Positions 1 through 10,449 of a stretch of DNA of 64,000 nucleotides are shown in pieces. Origin of the DNA: Haberlea rhodopensis. Its lineage: Eukaryota; Streptophyta; Magnoliopsida; Lamiales; Gesneriaceae. A program made the position numbers and the translations under genes. The stretch spans positions 682,001 to 746,000 of the forward strand of contig CAJQUN010000058.1 of NCBI GenBank assembly GCA_907163345.1, written 5' to 3'. How positions within the stretch are numbered: the first letter of the stretch is position 1; each line of letters starts with the position of its first letter. The notes under the pieces are model-generated. The model ran no database searches. It saw only the letters and a list, made by a program, of their open reading frames with translations, and was not told where the DNA came from.

Positions 1-180
1 AAGCCAATGGAGAACAAACCAAATGCCCGGGTCTATGCCATAACCCAAGAGAAAACAGAGGTTGTGAACGAAGCCGTGGCAGGTACCATTTTATTAAACT
101 AATTTCCAGTATATGCATTGCTTGATTGTGGTGTCACACATTCATTATATCTAAGAGGTTCTGAGAAACTAGCACTTAAG
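1..180 (+). pseudogene. Ty3/gypsy aspartic protease relic
   Basis: Frame 1 reads a retropepsin-like stretch: ARVYAITQE, then AGTILLN, a TAA stop, then FPVYALLDCGVTHSLY. In chromovirus-type gypsy polyproteins this region normally reads ...VYALFDSGATHSF, with D-S-G as the catalytic triplet. Here it is DCG, and an in-frame stop lies just before it, so it cannot make an active protease. The left part of the element is outside the window. The RT, RNase H and integrase that should follow are missing: the sequence passes directly to the end-of-pol motif and LTR. Assignment to gypsy is firm; the exact lineage is inference. Confidence 0.75.
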
Positions 181-194
181 CCAAATATACCCTT

Positions 195-257
195 GTCTTT
201 CCTAAGGTCAAATTGACTCAAGTTTCGAGGACGAAACTTCCAATAAGGAGGGAGGGA
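195..257 (+). other. Gypsy end-of-pol relic and polypurine tract
   Basis: The motif TTTCGAGGACGAAAC is the usual last coding motif of chromovirus-type gypsy pol. It is followed by the purine run AAGGAGGGAGGGA, the polypurine tract that primes plus-strand DNA synthesis next to the 3' LTR. The protease lies less than 50 bases upstream, so almost the whole pol gene was deleted internally. Confidence 0.7.
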
Positions 258-1519
258 TGTGAGACCCCAAATTTTTGCCTTGCCCCAAATCATGTTAGCC
301 ATTTAATAGACTTGCCGAAATCTTGTCATTAGTTATTCAATGATATTAAGTGCTTTACACAAATCTTGCCACCATCAAATCCCATTCAACCACCATTCAA
401 TCACATTCATACAATATAATGACATTCAATGGCCTACTTAAATCATGTCATTAGATTGCCAAAGTTTTGTAATTTTCAATAAATTCCTCTACATTACCCA
501 TTGATTATCACATTCATTACTTACTCAAATTATGAAATGTGATGACCACTCAATTTGCCTATTCAAGTGCATTTTTCCAATCTTGATTAGTCATTCATCT
601 CCTTGCTAAAATTATAAACTAAATGGCTAGGATTTATGATCAACTTAAATGTCTCTAAATCATGCTCCTAAACTAAAGATGATGACCCCATATGTTCATC
701 CCATTAATGACCCCAACTCATGCCTCTCAATCCACCCCACTTAATTGCCTCCCAATTACATTAATAACATCCACTCATCATTCCACTGAAGTCTTGCCAT
801 TAGGAGCCAAAGTAGAGGACCAAATTGGAGTACACCTCCCCATATTAAAATCACACTACATCTTGCCAAGAAAATACTACTCTACACTTAGCATTTTTCG
901 AGAATCATACACTACATACACACAAATATTTCGAAAACTTACCAGATAGAGAGGATGAGATTTTCACCATTTTCTCAACTCGAATCTCATCTCAACGTGC
1001 TTCGAGTGTAAGTGGGCTCTTGTTATATATTCATTCCATTTTTGAAAAACGTAAGTATGTTTTGAAACCTCAATCGATTATGTGAATTATGTTGAAACTA
1101 TGAAATTCTGATGTTTTGATGAAAATTATATTTTTGAAGCACTTTAAATTTCGAAATCCAATTGGTGGGAATTGCGAGTTCTGTTTCTGTTTCTGACCCT
1201 GATGCGGTGGGATTATAACCGACATTCTTACCTGATACGGTGGTTGACCGTTGTTCTGAAAAGTCCAGGCCCTTTATTCGTGGGTGATCCGATGTTTCTG
1301 ACCTTATCTCTAGGAGGGTTAAGTCTAGAGAACTGATATCAGTACCAAGAGGAAATTAGATGATTTACTGTGCTTTACGTATATGAAAAATATTTCTGAT
1401 ATGACATGTTCCGTTCTGGCTCTGATTAGAGCAATTCTGTTAAGTTTATGCTTCAGTATTCGTATCACTTTATGCTCCGATTATGATATATGTTTTGGAA
1501 AATTATGAAAAAAAGTATT
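258..1519 (+). repeat. Gypsy 3' LTR, first part (split by a Sirevirus)
   Basis: The LTR starts TGTGAGACCCC directly after the polypurine tract. It is interrupted at 1519 by a minus-strand Sirevirus and resumes near 17556, ending in GGGTGTGACA at 17707, so the reassembled LTR is about 1.4 kb. The stretch at 1190-1345 (CCTGATGCGGTGGG, the GGCCCTTTATT region, AACTGATATCAGT) is shared with the opposite-strand gypsy LTR at 26035-27060, so the two are related. No coding capacity is seen; a short open frame at 692-949 is chance. Confidence 0.65.
1515..1519. repeat. Candidate target-site duplication of the Sirevirus (left copy)
   Basis: GTATT sits directly before the TGTTAG LTR terminus. The matching right copy cannot be found because the other LTR is truncated at about 17555, so this is only a candidate. 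Confidence 0.25.
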
Positions 1520-2614
1520 TGTTAGGATCGGTCCGGAGTGTTTAGAGGGGGGGGGGGGGGTGAATGAACACTCCTATTAAAAATAATCCTTTGTGATTTC
1601 TTTCGGATTAGTGAAAGAAATCTGTTTCTTAATTAACTTATCTACAGAACAGACCACTGAATATTTTAGTGCGGAACGGTCTGTTCTTAGACTAGTAAGA
1701 ACGGTTCGATGGCTTGAATAGTTTAACGAGTGCAGAATGATAAAAGACAGAATATGTTTCTGGAAGTTCGAAGGTGGTGTAATCCTTCTACGTCTCCCCT
1801 TCTTCCAATTAAGGAAGGATTCCACTAGAAGACTTTGATTTATACAATCCTGTTGTACAAACCCGATTCAGCTGGATTTACCTCACTACCAGACTGAAAC
1901 TCCTAGTCTCTCGATCTATTCAGACACACACTGTCTGACAGTTACAATTGATTCTCACTTCTCTATCTTAGTAAAGAATACAAAAGATAGACTAATTTTG
2001 TCTATGCACACAGTGATCCTGAGATGATCAAATATTACAATATGCTTGTGCTAATGAAAACTTTCGGCTCGAGAATGTCTGAGCTTGTAAGCTTGTGCTG
2101 TTTTGTTTTCTTTTGCGTTTTTCGATTGATCAGACTCTCTCCTTGAGCTCTTAAGTTGCATCCTTATATAGTTGTATGTACCAACGACATTATTTCCCTT
2201 TATGTGCAACTCTTGACTCTCTGAGTAAGCTACAGTCTTATTCTTTTGGGCACTTGCCATTCTGGTTCATGCTTTCGGCGACTGTCAGGTAAGCTCTTCT
2301 TTGTCTTCTTACCTTTTATGGTAATCTTCAGTCCTTGGTCTTTTTCAGCATTAATTGCAACATTAAATGCTTCAATAAATAGCCGTTAATGATTCGTACT
2401 GAAGAGCAAAGTTTATTCAACTTTGTCTGCTCTGATCTGATAATAGTTGAGCTGTTCTGAAGCTTCAATCTGGTCAGGCTGATGTTCATTGATCCGTTCT
2501 GATTTTGCGATAGACCATATCAGCTTGATCTACTTTGAGCAATCGATCTGGTCAGACTGATTTCCATCGATCCGTTTTGATTTGTTTTGTCATCTTTAAA
2601 ATCCGAAACTAACA
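1520..2614 (-). repeat. Sirevirus 3' LTR
   Basis: On the minus strand this LTR runs from TGTTAGTTTCGG (2614) to ...CCGATCCTAACA (1520), about 1.1 kb. It matches the 5' LTR at 16639-17555 along 1520-2440, with about 28 differences by eye (roughly 3%). It contains an expanded G run near 1547-1560 that is only five Gs long in the other LTR. A TATA-like CTATATAAGGA is present at 2161-2171 on the minus strand. Confidence 0.85.
2161..2171 (-). promoter_or_regulatory. TATA box in Sirevirus 3' LTR
   Basis: Minus-strand CTATATAAGGA; the same element occurs in the 5' LTR around 17270-17281 and a comparable one in the second Sirevirus LTR near 25505-25515. Conserved position across three LTRs supports it as the U3 core promoter. 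Confidence 0.6.
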
Positions 2615-2616
2615 AA

Positions 2617-2629
2617 TTCCCCCTTTTTG
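2617..2629 (-). other. Sirevirus polypurine tract
   Basis: Minus-strand AAAAAGGGGGAA lies two to three bases before the 3' LTR start. This matches the A/G-rich polypurine tract expected of Sireviruses. Confidence 0.7.
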
Positions 2630-2864
2630 ATGATGACAAAACCTAGCTTCTATGTCTTCTTATTCGGTCTTTTAAGAAATTTGAATCTTATACTTGCGAA
2701 TCAATTACTTCTTCTTGTTCAATAAATGAACACAGTTAAGTTGTAGTTCGGATTGATTAAGCCATTTTGTTCAAAATAAATGAACGAAGACTTAAAAAAA
2801 CTCTGATTTTTATTGAATAAAAATCTGATATACAATTACAGACATGTCTGACTTATATAGACCG

Positions 2865-4496
2865 CTACTTCCTTGCTGAAGACTGAGCTGGCTTGAAATC
2901 CTTTCTCTTTTCCCCCTTTTTGTCAGCAGCAATCTCTTGAAGAAAGTCTACAATCTGTGCGAGCTGAGCGCTGATAGCATCAAGACGAGTGTCTTGAGCA
3001 ATAAGGGACTTTGCGACGGAGGCTCGAACTTCAGTGCCCAGCTCGATCTGTTCTTTTCTCAGGCTGATTTTATAGGAAGCTTGCTGAGAGAACAGATCGT
3101 TCAGTCCGCGCTGAATACTGCTAATATTAGCCGTCATCTTCTCTTTGCAGGATTCAAAATCCAAGAATGTAGCCCTCTGACTTTGATGAACTTCTATAAC
3201 TCGTTGAGAGAGATATAGACAGTTATCAGAAAGGTGTTGAAGTGACTTGGCTAGGGATGGGGCATAATCAGATAGATGGCTTGGAGAGTGATCAGATGGC
3301 GACGAAGGATGATCAACCTCTGCGGCAATTGGAACAAGTGAAGACATATCAAATTGGCGCATTCCGGACCGGATCAAAGTGACCAAGTCCGAAGAAAATT
3401 CTTCCAAAAATGCCAAGTCTTCATCAGGCTGATCTGGAGGAGTGATATGACTGGTAGTCTCCTCAACCTGTAGAGCTGCAACAACTGTTGACACTACCAG
3501 ATCCGGATCGACGGAGTCAGGTGAGACAGCTATCGTAGTTTCGGCGGTTGGACTGTGTTGAATTTGGGAGACTGAGGATGTAATGGGGATGGAAGTTGTT
3601 GGAGAGTCCAGCAAGACATCCATGGATTCAGTCTCAGCTGCAGACGGAGCATTAATCAATGGCTGCTCCGATGTCTGCTTCGCTGTCTGCTCCCCTGTAC
3701 CAGAAGGAATAGGCTCAATGAATGGTTCAACCAAGGTCTTGCTCGCAGATGGGTGATCCGGGCTGGGAACTGGAGTGGATATGTTGAGCTTCTGTCGTTG
3801 AAAACGAACAGCCAAGTGAAGAGCATGAATATCCATTTCCAGCTGAGCAATGACAGCACCATCATCTTTGGCAGTCGGATTGCTTGGATCAAAATTCATT
3901 TTCTTAGCTGCAATGAGCAAGTTTGCCAGCCTGAATCTTTGGTTAGCCTGGAACAAATCTTTGCGATGCACAGCAATTCGGATGTCATCAGTCTCTGTCC
4001 CCTTAAGGACTTCTTGTTCCATCTTTTGGAGTCTCTTCAGCTTGCCGAAGAACAGATCAAAGTGGTTGATCGTTCTGTATGCAACATATTCATCAAATAC
4101 CACAGTGAGCTCCTTTACTTTTTCTTCAACATCTTCCATGGCGATGCCGATGACTGTTTGAGCGGCTGACTTGGGTTTGGAAGAGATGGGTTCGGTGAGA
4201 ATTGCCTTGCCTTTGCCGGTGGGAGACGAGGTCTTGATCCCTGATTGAGTGTAATCTCCCAATTCTGTGATAACAATCCCTTTGATTACAGGGATGGCAG
4301 AAGGGACTCGGATAGTGACTTTGGGTACAGTGGTTGGAACTGTTGAAGGTTGAGTTGTAGTTTGGGGTGCAGGAGTGGCTTTTGTTGAGGGCAAGATATG
4401 CAAGGTTTTAAGAGGTAAGGTTTTGATGGTGTTCGAATTATGGTGTTCTTTTTTTCGAAAATCTTGCTGATTTTTGGATAAATTCTTATGCTTCAC
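2865..4496 (-). CDS. Sirevirus third ORF (env-like position), chimeric N-terminus
   Basis: A 543-codon open frame without stops lies between the (missing) RT/RNase H region and the polypurine tract, the place where Sireviruses carry an extra env-like or unknown ORF. Residues 24-110 are rich in Pro, Thr and Ser. Residues about 125-250 are charged and probably helical. A Ser/Pro/Asp-rich acidic middle (250-410) follows, and the last 130 residues look like a coiled coil ending in a basic tail (KKGEKRKDFK). I see no signal peptide or clear membrane segment. The first 22 codons lie in the LTR of the inserted non-coding element (homologous to 11180 onwards), so the natural N-terminus is lost and the start codon is borrowed. 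It was probably made from a subgenomic or readthrough mRNA; function unknown. Confidence 0.6.
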   Translation of the reverse strand: MKHKNLSKNQQDFRKKEHHNSNTIKTLPLKTLHILPSTKATPAPQTTTQPSTVPTTVPKVTIRVPSAIPVIKGIVITELGDYTQSGIKTSSPTGKGKAILTEPISSKPKSAAQTVIGIAMEDVEEKVKELTVVFDEYVAYRTINHFDLFFGKLKRLQKMEQEVLKGTETDDIRIAVHRKDLFQANQRFRLANLLIAAKKMNFDPSNPTAKDDGAVIAQLEMDIHALHLAVRFQRQKLNISTPVPSPDHPSASKTLVEPFIEPIPSGTGEQTAKQTSEQPLINAPSAAETESMDVLLDSPTTSIPITSSVSQIQHSPTAETTIAVSPDSVDPDLVVSTVVAALQVEETTSHITPPDQPDEDLAFLEEFSSDLVTLIRSGMRQFDMSSLVPIAAEVDHPSSPSDHSPSHLSDYAPSLAKSLQHLSDNCLYLSQRVIEVHQSQRATFLDFESCKEKMTANISSIQRGLNDLFSQQASYKISLRKEQIELGTEVRASVAKSLIAQDTRLDAISAQLAQIVDFLQEIAADKKGEKRKDFKPAQSSARK

Positions 4497-6272
4497 ATGG
4501 TTCAGCTTTTGAGACTCTTTGGTGATGCTTAATGGTTCGAATTGTGATGTTAGGGTTCGATTTTTAGGGGTTTTGGCAGGGGGCGGTGATTCTTGTTATT
4601 GATCGATTAATTCATGTTTTAGATGAATATGGTGCTTAATTGGGTTCGAGTTGTGATGTTAGGGTTCGAAAATTGAAAGGTGGTTCTTGAGCAATTTTCG
4701 TTGATGTCTCATTCGATTTCCCTCCCTGCATATGCCCTGCCCCGGGTCTTTTAAATGGTTAATTGTCGTGTGTTGACAATATTGTTTTTGTATAAGGGTT
4801 ATGGGTGTGCTTGAGCATGGGTTGCATGTTCGTAAATAATTGTGAATTATTTACCGTGTTAGCACATCGTTCCTCGGGGCATGGAACTCGAGGAAGGTTT
4901 GGCTCGGACTTCGGAGATTTAAGGTACGTGCGACGTACGAGCATTACTTTATATGAGAGCATTTGTAAAATGCATAATGTATTTTGATTGCATTGTTGTG
5001 CGTATGGTTATATATATATGTGTTGATATGGCTATGGAACGAGCTAATCTTGATATCGCCGCCACAAGCGTGCGTGTTATTAGAGTTGTATAACCTCATA
5101 AGATATATGGGGTACTGGATGTATATGACCATTGTAGAGCATTGAGATGCCTGAGAATGATCGTGGAATCATGTATTCATTATAAGACATGTGAGATGTC
5201 TAAGTATAATGGAGAATTGGTAAAATAAATGCTAGGCATTTGAGCTATCTGTGATTGATAGCGAGGTTGAGAAATCAGTATTTGATATTGAGATATCCAT
5301 ATTTGCCTGTATAATGAATTTGGAATCACTATATATTGATATTCGAGAATTAGGCATGCGATGAGTTAAATCAATGTGTTGATTTACTGATTTTTGAGAT
5401 TTGATGAGTTTGATGATTGTGAGAACAGGGACAGTACACGGAATCCCGGATGAGGACGTTGCCATCCAGGGAGTATCATTTAAAATTCATTAGTATTTAC
5501 TTTTGTTGTAAATTATGAATTTTATTATTGTGATTATGGGATTTTGTGTATTGGTATGCTCACCCCGTTGGGGGTTGTCTCTGTTGGGGCAGGTGAACAG
5601 GTACATCGATGGCTTTGGAGCTGAGCTCAAGCTGTTGATTGGATGTACTCCCAGGATCGTGGTACCAGGGCTTGATGGAGCACGGTATCGTATAGGGTAC
5701 TTATATACACCCGAGGGTTATATACACATTTATGATGCTCGCATCTTAGCACGGTTATACTTGTATATGTGTTGTATATAGAGGCATGTGCTTTTCTCTC
5801 TTTCATTCTATGTTGCATGCAATTAAGGGTAGAATTGCTAATGATATGAGAGTCATTGGTGTATTATGTGGGTGTTGAAACCCATTTTTGTTGTCTTATG
5901 TGTGGTGTCTTCCCTGGCTGGGAATTTACTTAGTGTTGCTGTTTTCTGTTGAGTATTGTGTTTTCCCTGGCCGGGAATTATGTTATGTGATGTGCTTTTG
6001 TTTCGGGATAGCTCAATTTATGGGGAGACTCTGCCCAAATTTTTATAAAAGTCCACAATGTAAAAAGTGGTGTAATGAGGAAGGTAATGGGCGAAATCTA
6101 TGAGTCTATTTGTTGGTAGAGATGATCTTATAACGTTGAATATTAAAGAAATTTTGTAATTGCCATTCAATGGTAAAGTATCATCTGAGTTCCCGATTGA
6201 TTTTATTGAAAGCATGTGCCACACATAATGATTAATACACTAATCAAGGGTTAAGGGCTTGGGGTCCTTACA
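4431..6272 (+). repeat. LTR copy A (5'-truncated) of the non-coding element
   Basis: Homologous to 11180-13023. Its first ~730 bases (U3 and TATA box) are missing because the segment begins inside the LTR at the junction with the Sirevirus third ORF. It ends GGGGTCCTTACA directly before the primer binding site. The LTR contains short perfect hairpins, for example AAATCAA/TTGATTT at 5368-5385 with a TGTG loop and GACAT/ATGTC at 5186-5200. Confidence 0.8.
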
Positions 6273-6276
6273 TTAG

Positions 6277-6293
6277 TGGTATCAGAGCAGTGG
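6277..6293 (+). other. Primer binding site (initiator tRNA-Met type)
   Basis: TGGTATCAGAGCAGTGG begins four bases after the LTR end and is complementary to the 3' end of plant initiator tRNA-Met. The same site recurs at 13028-13044 after LTR copy B. Confidence 0.8.
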
Positions 6294-6780
6294 TTAGCTC
6301 TTTGGGGCTGTTAAAGGCCTGGAACATGCTGATAGGGATGGGTAGCACATATTTATGCATGATAGTAGCTAGTGTTGTGTGACACAACTATTTTGCTTAT
6401 GTGCATTTGTAACATGTGATCATAGTGAAACGATTATATGTCATGACATCTATAGGATCATAATATAATCTGTTGATTATGATTGTGAGTTGTGACACAG
6501 GGACAACCAAATGGAGCATTTTGAAATGCATTGGGATACATGAAGTACTTTGTACTCATAGTTTATGCATTTGCTCGTTATAATCATATTGTGGTGAAAA
6601 TGGATTATTATATGCTCATGATTTGTGATTGTTCCTGTAGGGACACTATGACACGAAGGGCTAAGGCCAGGGTTGAAAGACACGAAACGGTAACCTGCGT
6701 TTATATACATCATGGATTATGCATTGTGGATTGCATGTGTACAATGGAGTGATGATTTTAATGCTTTGCCGCCAAATGTT

Positions 6781-7170
6781 GAAGCGAGGGGTGGGAGTAC
6801 CGCATGTCGCATTTGAGCGAAGTGCATTAAAATACACTCATGATGATATATATTGGATATGGTATATGCATTGTGTTGCAGGTATGGATGGAATGCTTGG
6901 TGAATATCCCATGAGTCATTGTTATGGATGAGTGATGATTTTAGATGCTTGCCGCTATTTGTTTGTTTTGTGCCGCTAAAATGTGAAGCGAGGGGTGGGA
7001 GCGCCGCATGTCACATTGAAGCGTGGTTATCATATGAGGCGAGGAAAGAATATTTGCCGCTAAAATGTGAAGCGAGGGGTGGGAGCGCCGCATGTCCATT
7101 TAAGCGAGGTTATTCTATGCCGCCTATATGTAAAGCGAGGGGTGGGAGTACCGCATGTTGTATTCGAGCG
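6781..7170 (+). repeat. Short tandem repeats with AGCGAGGGGTGGGAG core
   Basis: Four copies of AAGCGAGGGGTGGGAG followed by a CCGCATGT box begin near 6782, 6984, 7070 and 7133. They are separated by 60-200 bases. In several copies the unit is preceded by GCCGCT and followed by AGCG-type sequence, so it can fold. They lead into the 59-bp minisatellite downstream. Confidence 0.7.
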
Positions 7171-7219
7171 AGGGCCATTAAAATACACTACCGTAACAAT
7201 GACTAGGGGTCGGCTATTC

Positions 7220-7690
7220 TATTGGCGATGGTTTATGCCGCCAGGTATTCATAGCGATGGTTCATTCCGCTATATTGATTGGCGATGGTTCTTGCCACCA
7301 GGTATATTGATAGCGACGGTTCATTACGCTATATTGATTGGCGATGGTTCTTGCCGCCATATATACTGATAGCGACGGTTCATTCCGCTATATTGATCGG
7401 CGATGGTTCTTGCCGCCAGGTATATTGATAGCGACGGTTCATTCCGCTATATTGATTGGCGATGGTTCTTGCCGCCAGGTATATTGATAGCGACGGTTCA
7501 TTCCGCTATGTTGATTGGCGATGGTTCTTGCCGTCAGATATATTGATAGCGACGGTTCATTCTGCTATATTGATTGGCGATGGTTCTTGCCGCCAGGTAT
7601 ATTGATAGCGACGGTTCATTCCGCTATGTTGATTGGCGATGGTTCTTGCCGCCAGGTATATTGATAGCGATGTCTCATTCCGCTATTCTA
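7220..7690 (+). repeat. 59-bp minisatellite made of two hairpin half-units
   Basis: About eight copies of a 59-bp unit lie head to tail. Each unit holds two hairpins: ATAGCG / CGCTAT around an 11-base loop (ACGGTTCATTC) and TGGCG / CGCCA around a related 11-base loop (ATGGTTCTTGC), joined by TATATTGAT-like spacers. More diverged half-units continue to about 7870. Because 59 is not a multiple of three, the array cannot be a coding repeat; short open frames over it are by-products. Confidence 0.9.
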
Positions 7691-7929
7691 TTGACGATGG
7701 TACATGCCGTCGAATATTCTATTGGCGATGGTTCGTGCCGCCGGATATTACACAGCGATGGGTTATACCGCTATGTGCGTAGCGCTGGATTATGTCGCCT
7801 ACGAGCGATGGGTGCTGCTTGTGTACCGCTGGTGGACGATGGATACAGGTATTCCGCTATCTTGATAGCGATGAGGTATGACATATTACTTTTGTTAGCA
7901 CTATTGTGAATACTACGTGTTGTTATATA

Positions 7930-10430
7930 CGTCATGTGTTTGACGATGAGATTATGGATGTCGTGTATTGACATGTACCATCATATGTTTGACGATGTTA
8001 ATTGGATGTCATATGTTGACATATGCCGTCACCGGATGACGATGACATAGCGGGTGTTCTATGTTGACGTGTAGCATCATTTTGATGATTAATACATTTA
8101 TGTTTGTGTATTTGGTTGTATGGTTTGAGTGCCTTTGGTGGGCACATGGTAGTGTCTGGGTCACTAGTTGACGAGACCATTATACCGAGCAGGTTGCTCG
8201 AAGAATTTTTGGGTGCGCCGTACGGGAATTGTACCGCAGCACATATTCGGAGTATGTATTGTTCAAGTGATGATATCCTTTGGGTATACTCGTTGGTTTA
8301 GCTTAGGCCAAGTGATTAGTGGTAAGAGTAGTCATTGAGGAAACTACTCGCTTGTTGTTGTGATGTGCGGTAGGCGTGGTCACACCCACCCTGAGGGTGT
8401 GGGACAAGTCCTAATGGATTAGGATTGCTTCGTGGTTGAGCAAGGACACCGGGATGTCCATTATGCTTTGGTGTTTTAGAGATGTGTGGGTGGTAACCCA
8501 CAACTCTAATGGTTTTTACGGTATGGTATACCGAAATGGGACGTGTGTCACGTTGATAAATTGGTATGAGCCTAAAGACCAGAGAATTGTTAGCCAGGTA
8601 TTGTTTCAGTGTTATAGTGTGCTTGTGATAGCCATTATACTGCTCGTGGGATTCGAGTTCGGTGAATCGTATGATGATACGATGAGGACTTTTGGTAGAC
8701 TCTTGTAGTCTCTTTGTGGCATGATAATTGAGGCAGGAAATACCTCACGGAGACGTTCATACGTCAAATGTTTTAAGAGACTTGTTTTGGGACAACTCAT
8801 TTTTGTTGGAAATACCAACGTGAGCATCGACAAGTCGTTGTTAGCTCTGGTTGAGCATCTTTGTATATGGTATGCGACGGAAGTCACAATTGGAATTGTG
8901 TGGTATAGTTAGTGGGGGTGACACTACTATATTGACTTTATCTCTTGGAGAGATTTGGATTGTACTGTCATGGAGACAGCTAGTATTGGTTGAGGGTTGA
9001 TCGTGAATCAACCAGGGTAAGCCCTACTAGTGTTGGACTAGGTGATGGCTTCATACTCCCAGTGAGACGTTCGAGGAGACGTCTCCGGGGTGATGCTCGA
9101 GTTGTGTAGTACTATGGCAATAGTACAGGGCATCGTTAGTTGAGTATACCTGGCGTATACGAGTTTCGATTTGAAAATAGTGGCTTCGATGCACTATTCT
9201 GAACCAGTTGCATATTTTGGTTCCGAGTTATATGTTGGTATGTATATAACCAGTTTTCCGGACGGTGGTTCGAGGTTGGAGGGTCATGGATTCATGACAC
9301 TATCCTTGTGGGAAAGGCGGTATTGATATACCTGCCGGTTGAATCTTTTGGGAGATTCATTACTTTGGTGGTGTGGTGTTAATGTTGAAATCACACCCTT
9401 TGGCTTTGGTCTGTCGACCACTATTCTCCATGGAGTGAGAATAATCGAGGTTTGGTAGTAGGTTTTGGGACTTTGGGTACGCTTGGAGATACCCGAGTCT
9501 ATTGCTTTGAGTGTGCTTGTTGTGTTGGTGCTTAGACATGTATACCCGTGTGCATATACGAATGTCAACTCTATTTCGTTCCTTGTTGAACGTCGGATTA
9601 GTGTGCTTGGTTTGATGAATCTCCGGTGGGAGATTGTGGCAACTTGAGATCGGTAATCTCGATGACACGATGCATTCTGAGGAATGATCGTGAGGGTTGT
9701 TTGACTTCCCCTGAGGAGGGATTGTCGTGTTTTGGAACCATGGTAGTTCTTGTTGGATAATTCGATAGCCTTCCCAAGTTTGGATTGTTAAATCCTAGGA
9801 TTATCAAGGGATGGCAGGGATTCGGATTTGTTGGGTGTCGCTGACGACACAAGCATTGAGGATGCAATGGGTTTATTGCATGTCCTTTCAGAATTTGAAA
9901 CTCTGTGGAGTCTCGATTGTCTATTTATGATCAGGATGTGATTCTTGGAACATCCGGAGGTGGACATCTTGTGAGATGTCTTTTGTGTGAATCTGTGGCC
10001 GTGAGTTGCCCAAATTGAGTTGCAATTATGCGACTGCTCCTTCGATGGAGGAGGTTTGAAAGTGGAAACCAGGTTTAGTATGTGTACACCGTGGTATACT
10101 AATGTTTCCCTCGTAACGATGTATGTTAGACATCGTGAGTCATGGTAGAGACGTCATTGAATGATATCTACGATGGAATCGGGAGCGATTCGAATCCTTG
10201 CAGTTTCAGTTGACTAACTGCTTTTGGATTGTTAACGTTATGTTGTGCCGACGCTCGTTCGTTTTTGGTGGACTGGAAGGTTTATTTCATTCCAGAGTTT
10301 GATGCGAGGTAGGTACCCTCGCGTTTATTAATACGATTCTGATATGGTCAAGAATCGAGGTTATCACTTCATGTTGTTGTGTAGCTTGGGTGTTACGTGA
10401 TACACCGGTGCTAATTTCGAGGATGAAATT
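7930..10430 (+). repeat. Dense array of short perfect hairpins (internal domain)
   Basis: Nearly every 25-40 bases there is a perfect inverted repeat of 5-7 bp with a loop of 2-11 bases, yet stem sequences differ from one to the next. Examples: TCCTAAT/ATTAGGA (8409-8424, loop GG), CACAATT/AATTGTG (8885-8900, loop GG), GTACTAT/ATAGTAC (9109-9126), AATAGTG/CACTATT (9176-9198), ATGCAAT/ATTGCAT (9862-9881), GACATCT/AGATGTC (9963-9980), ACGATGT/ACATCGT (10116-10136), CGATTCT/AGAATCG (10334-10357). No gag or pol can be read in any frame. The theme continues from the 59-bp repeats upstream. Confidence 0.85.
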
Positions 10431-10449
10431 CTTTTAGTGGGGGATATTA
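10411..10449 (+). other. End-of-pol motif and polypurine tract of the non-coding element
   Basis: AATTTCGAGGATGAAATT is the conserved terminal motif of chromovirus-type gypsy pol. The purine-rich AGTGGGGGAT follows, then the LTR starts at 10450 with TGATGACC. The motif is the main evidence that the element descends from a gypsy retrotransposon. It also forms a perfect 6-bp hairpin (AATTTC/GAAATT). Confidence 0.7.

Noticed and set aside
1547..1560. G14 run as a possible regulatory or G-quadruplex element
   Set aside because: The paired LTR has only five Gs at this position, so it is probably slippage in one copy or a sequencing artefact.
3656..4169. Open frames antisense or shifted to the Sirevirus third ORF
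   Set aside because: Shadows of the 543-codon frame; no independent motifs or starts.
7220..7690. Regular ~30/59-bp repeats resembling a CRISPR array
   Set aside because: Units are contiguous without unique spacers, there are no cas genes, and the context is a plant LTR retrotransposon.
7067..7909. Overlapping plus-strand open frames (up to 111 codons) with repetitive protein
   Set aside because: They arise from the 59-bp tandem repeat, whose length is not a multiple of three, so the frame changes from unit to unit; not genes.
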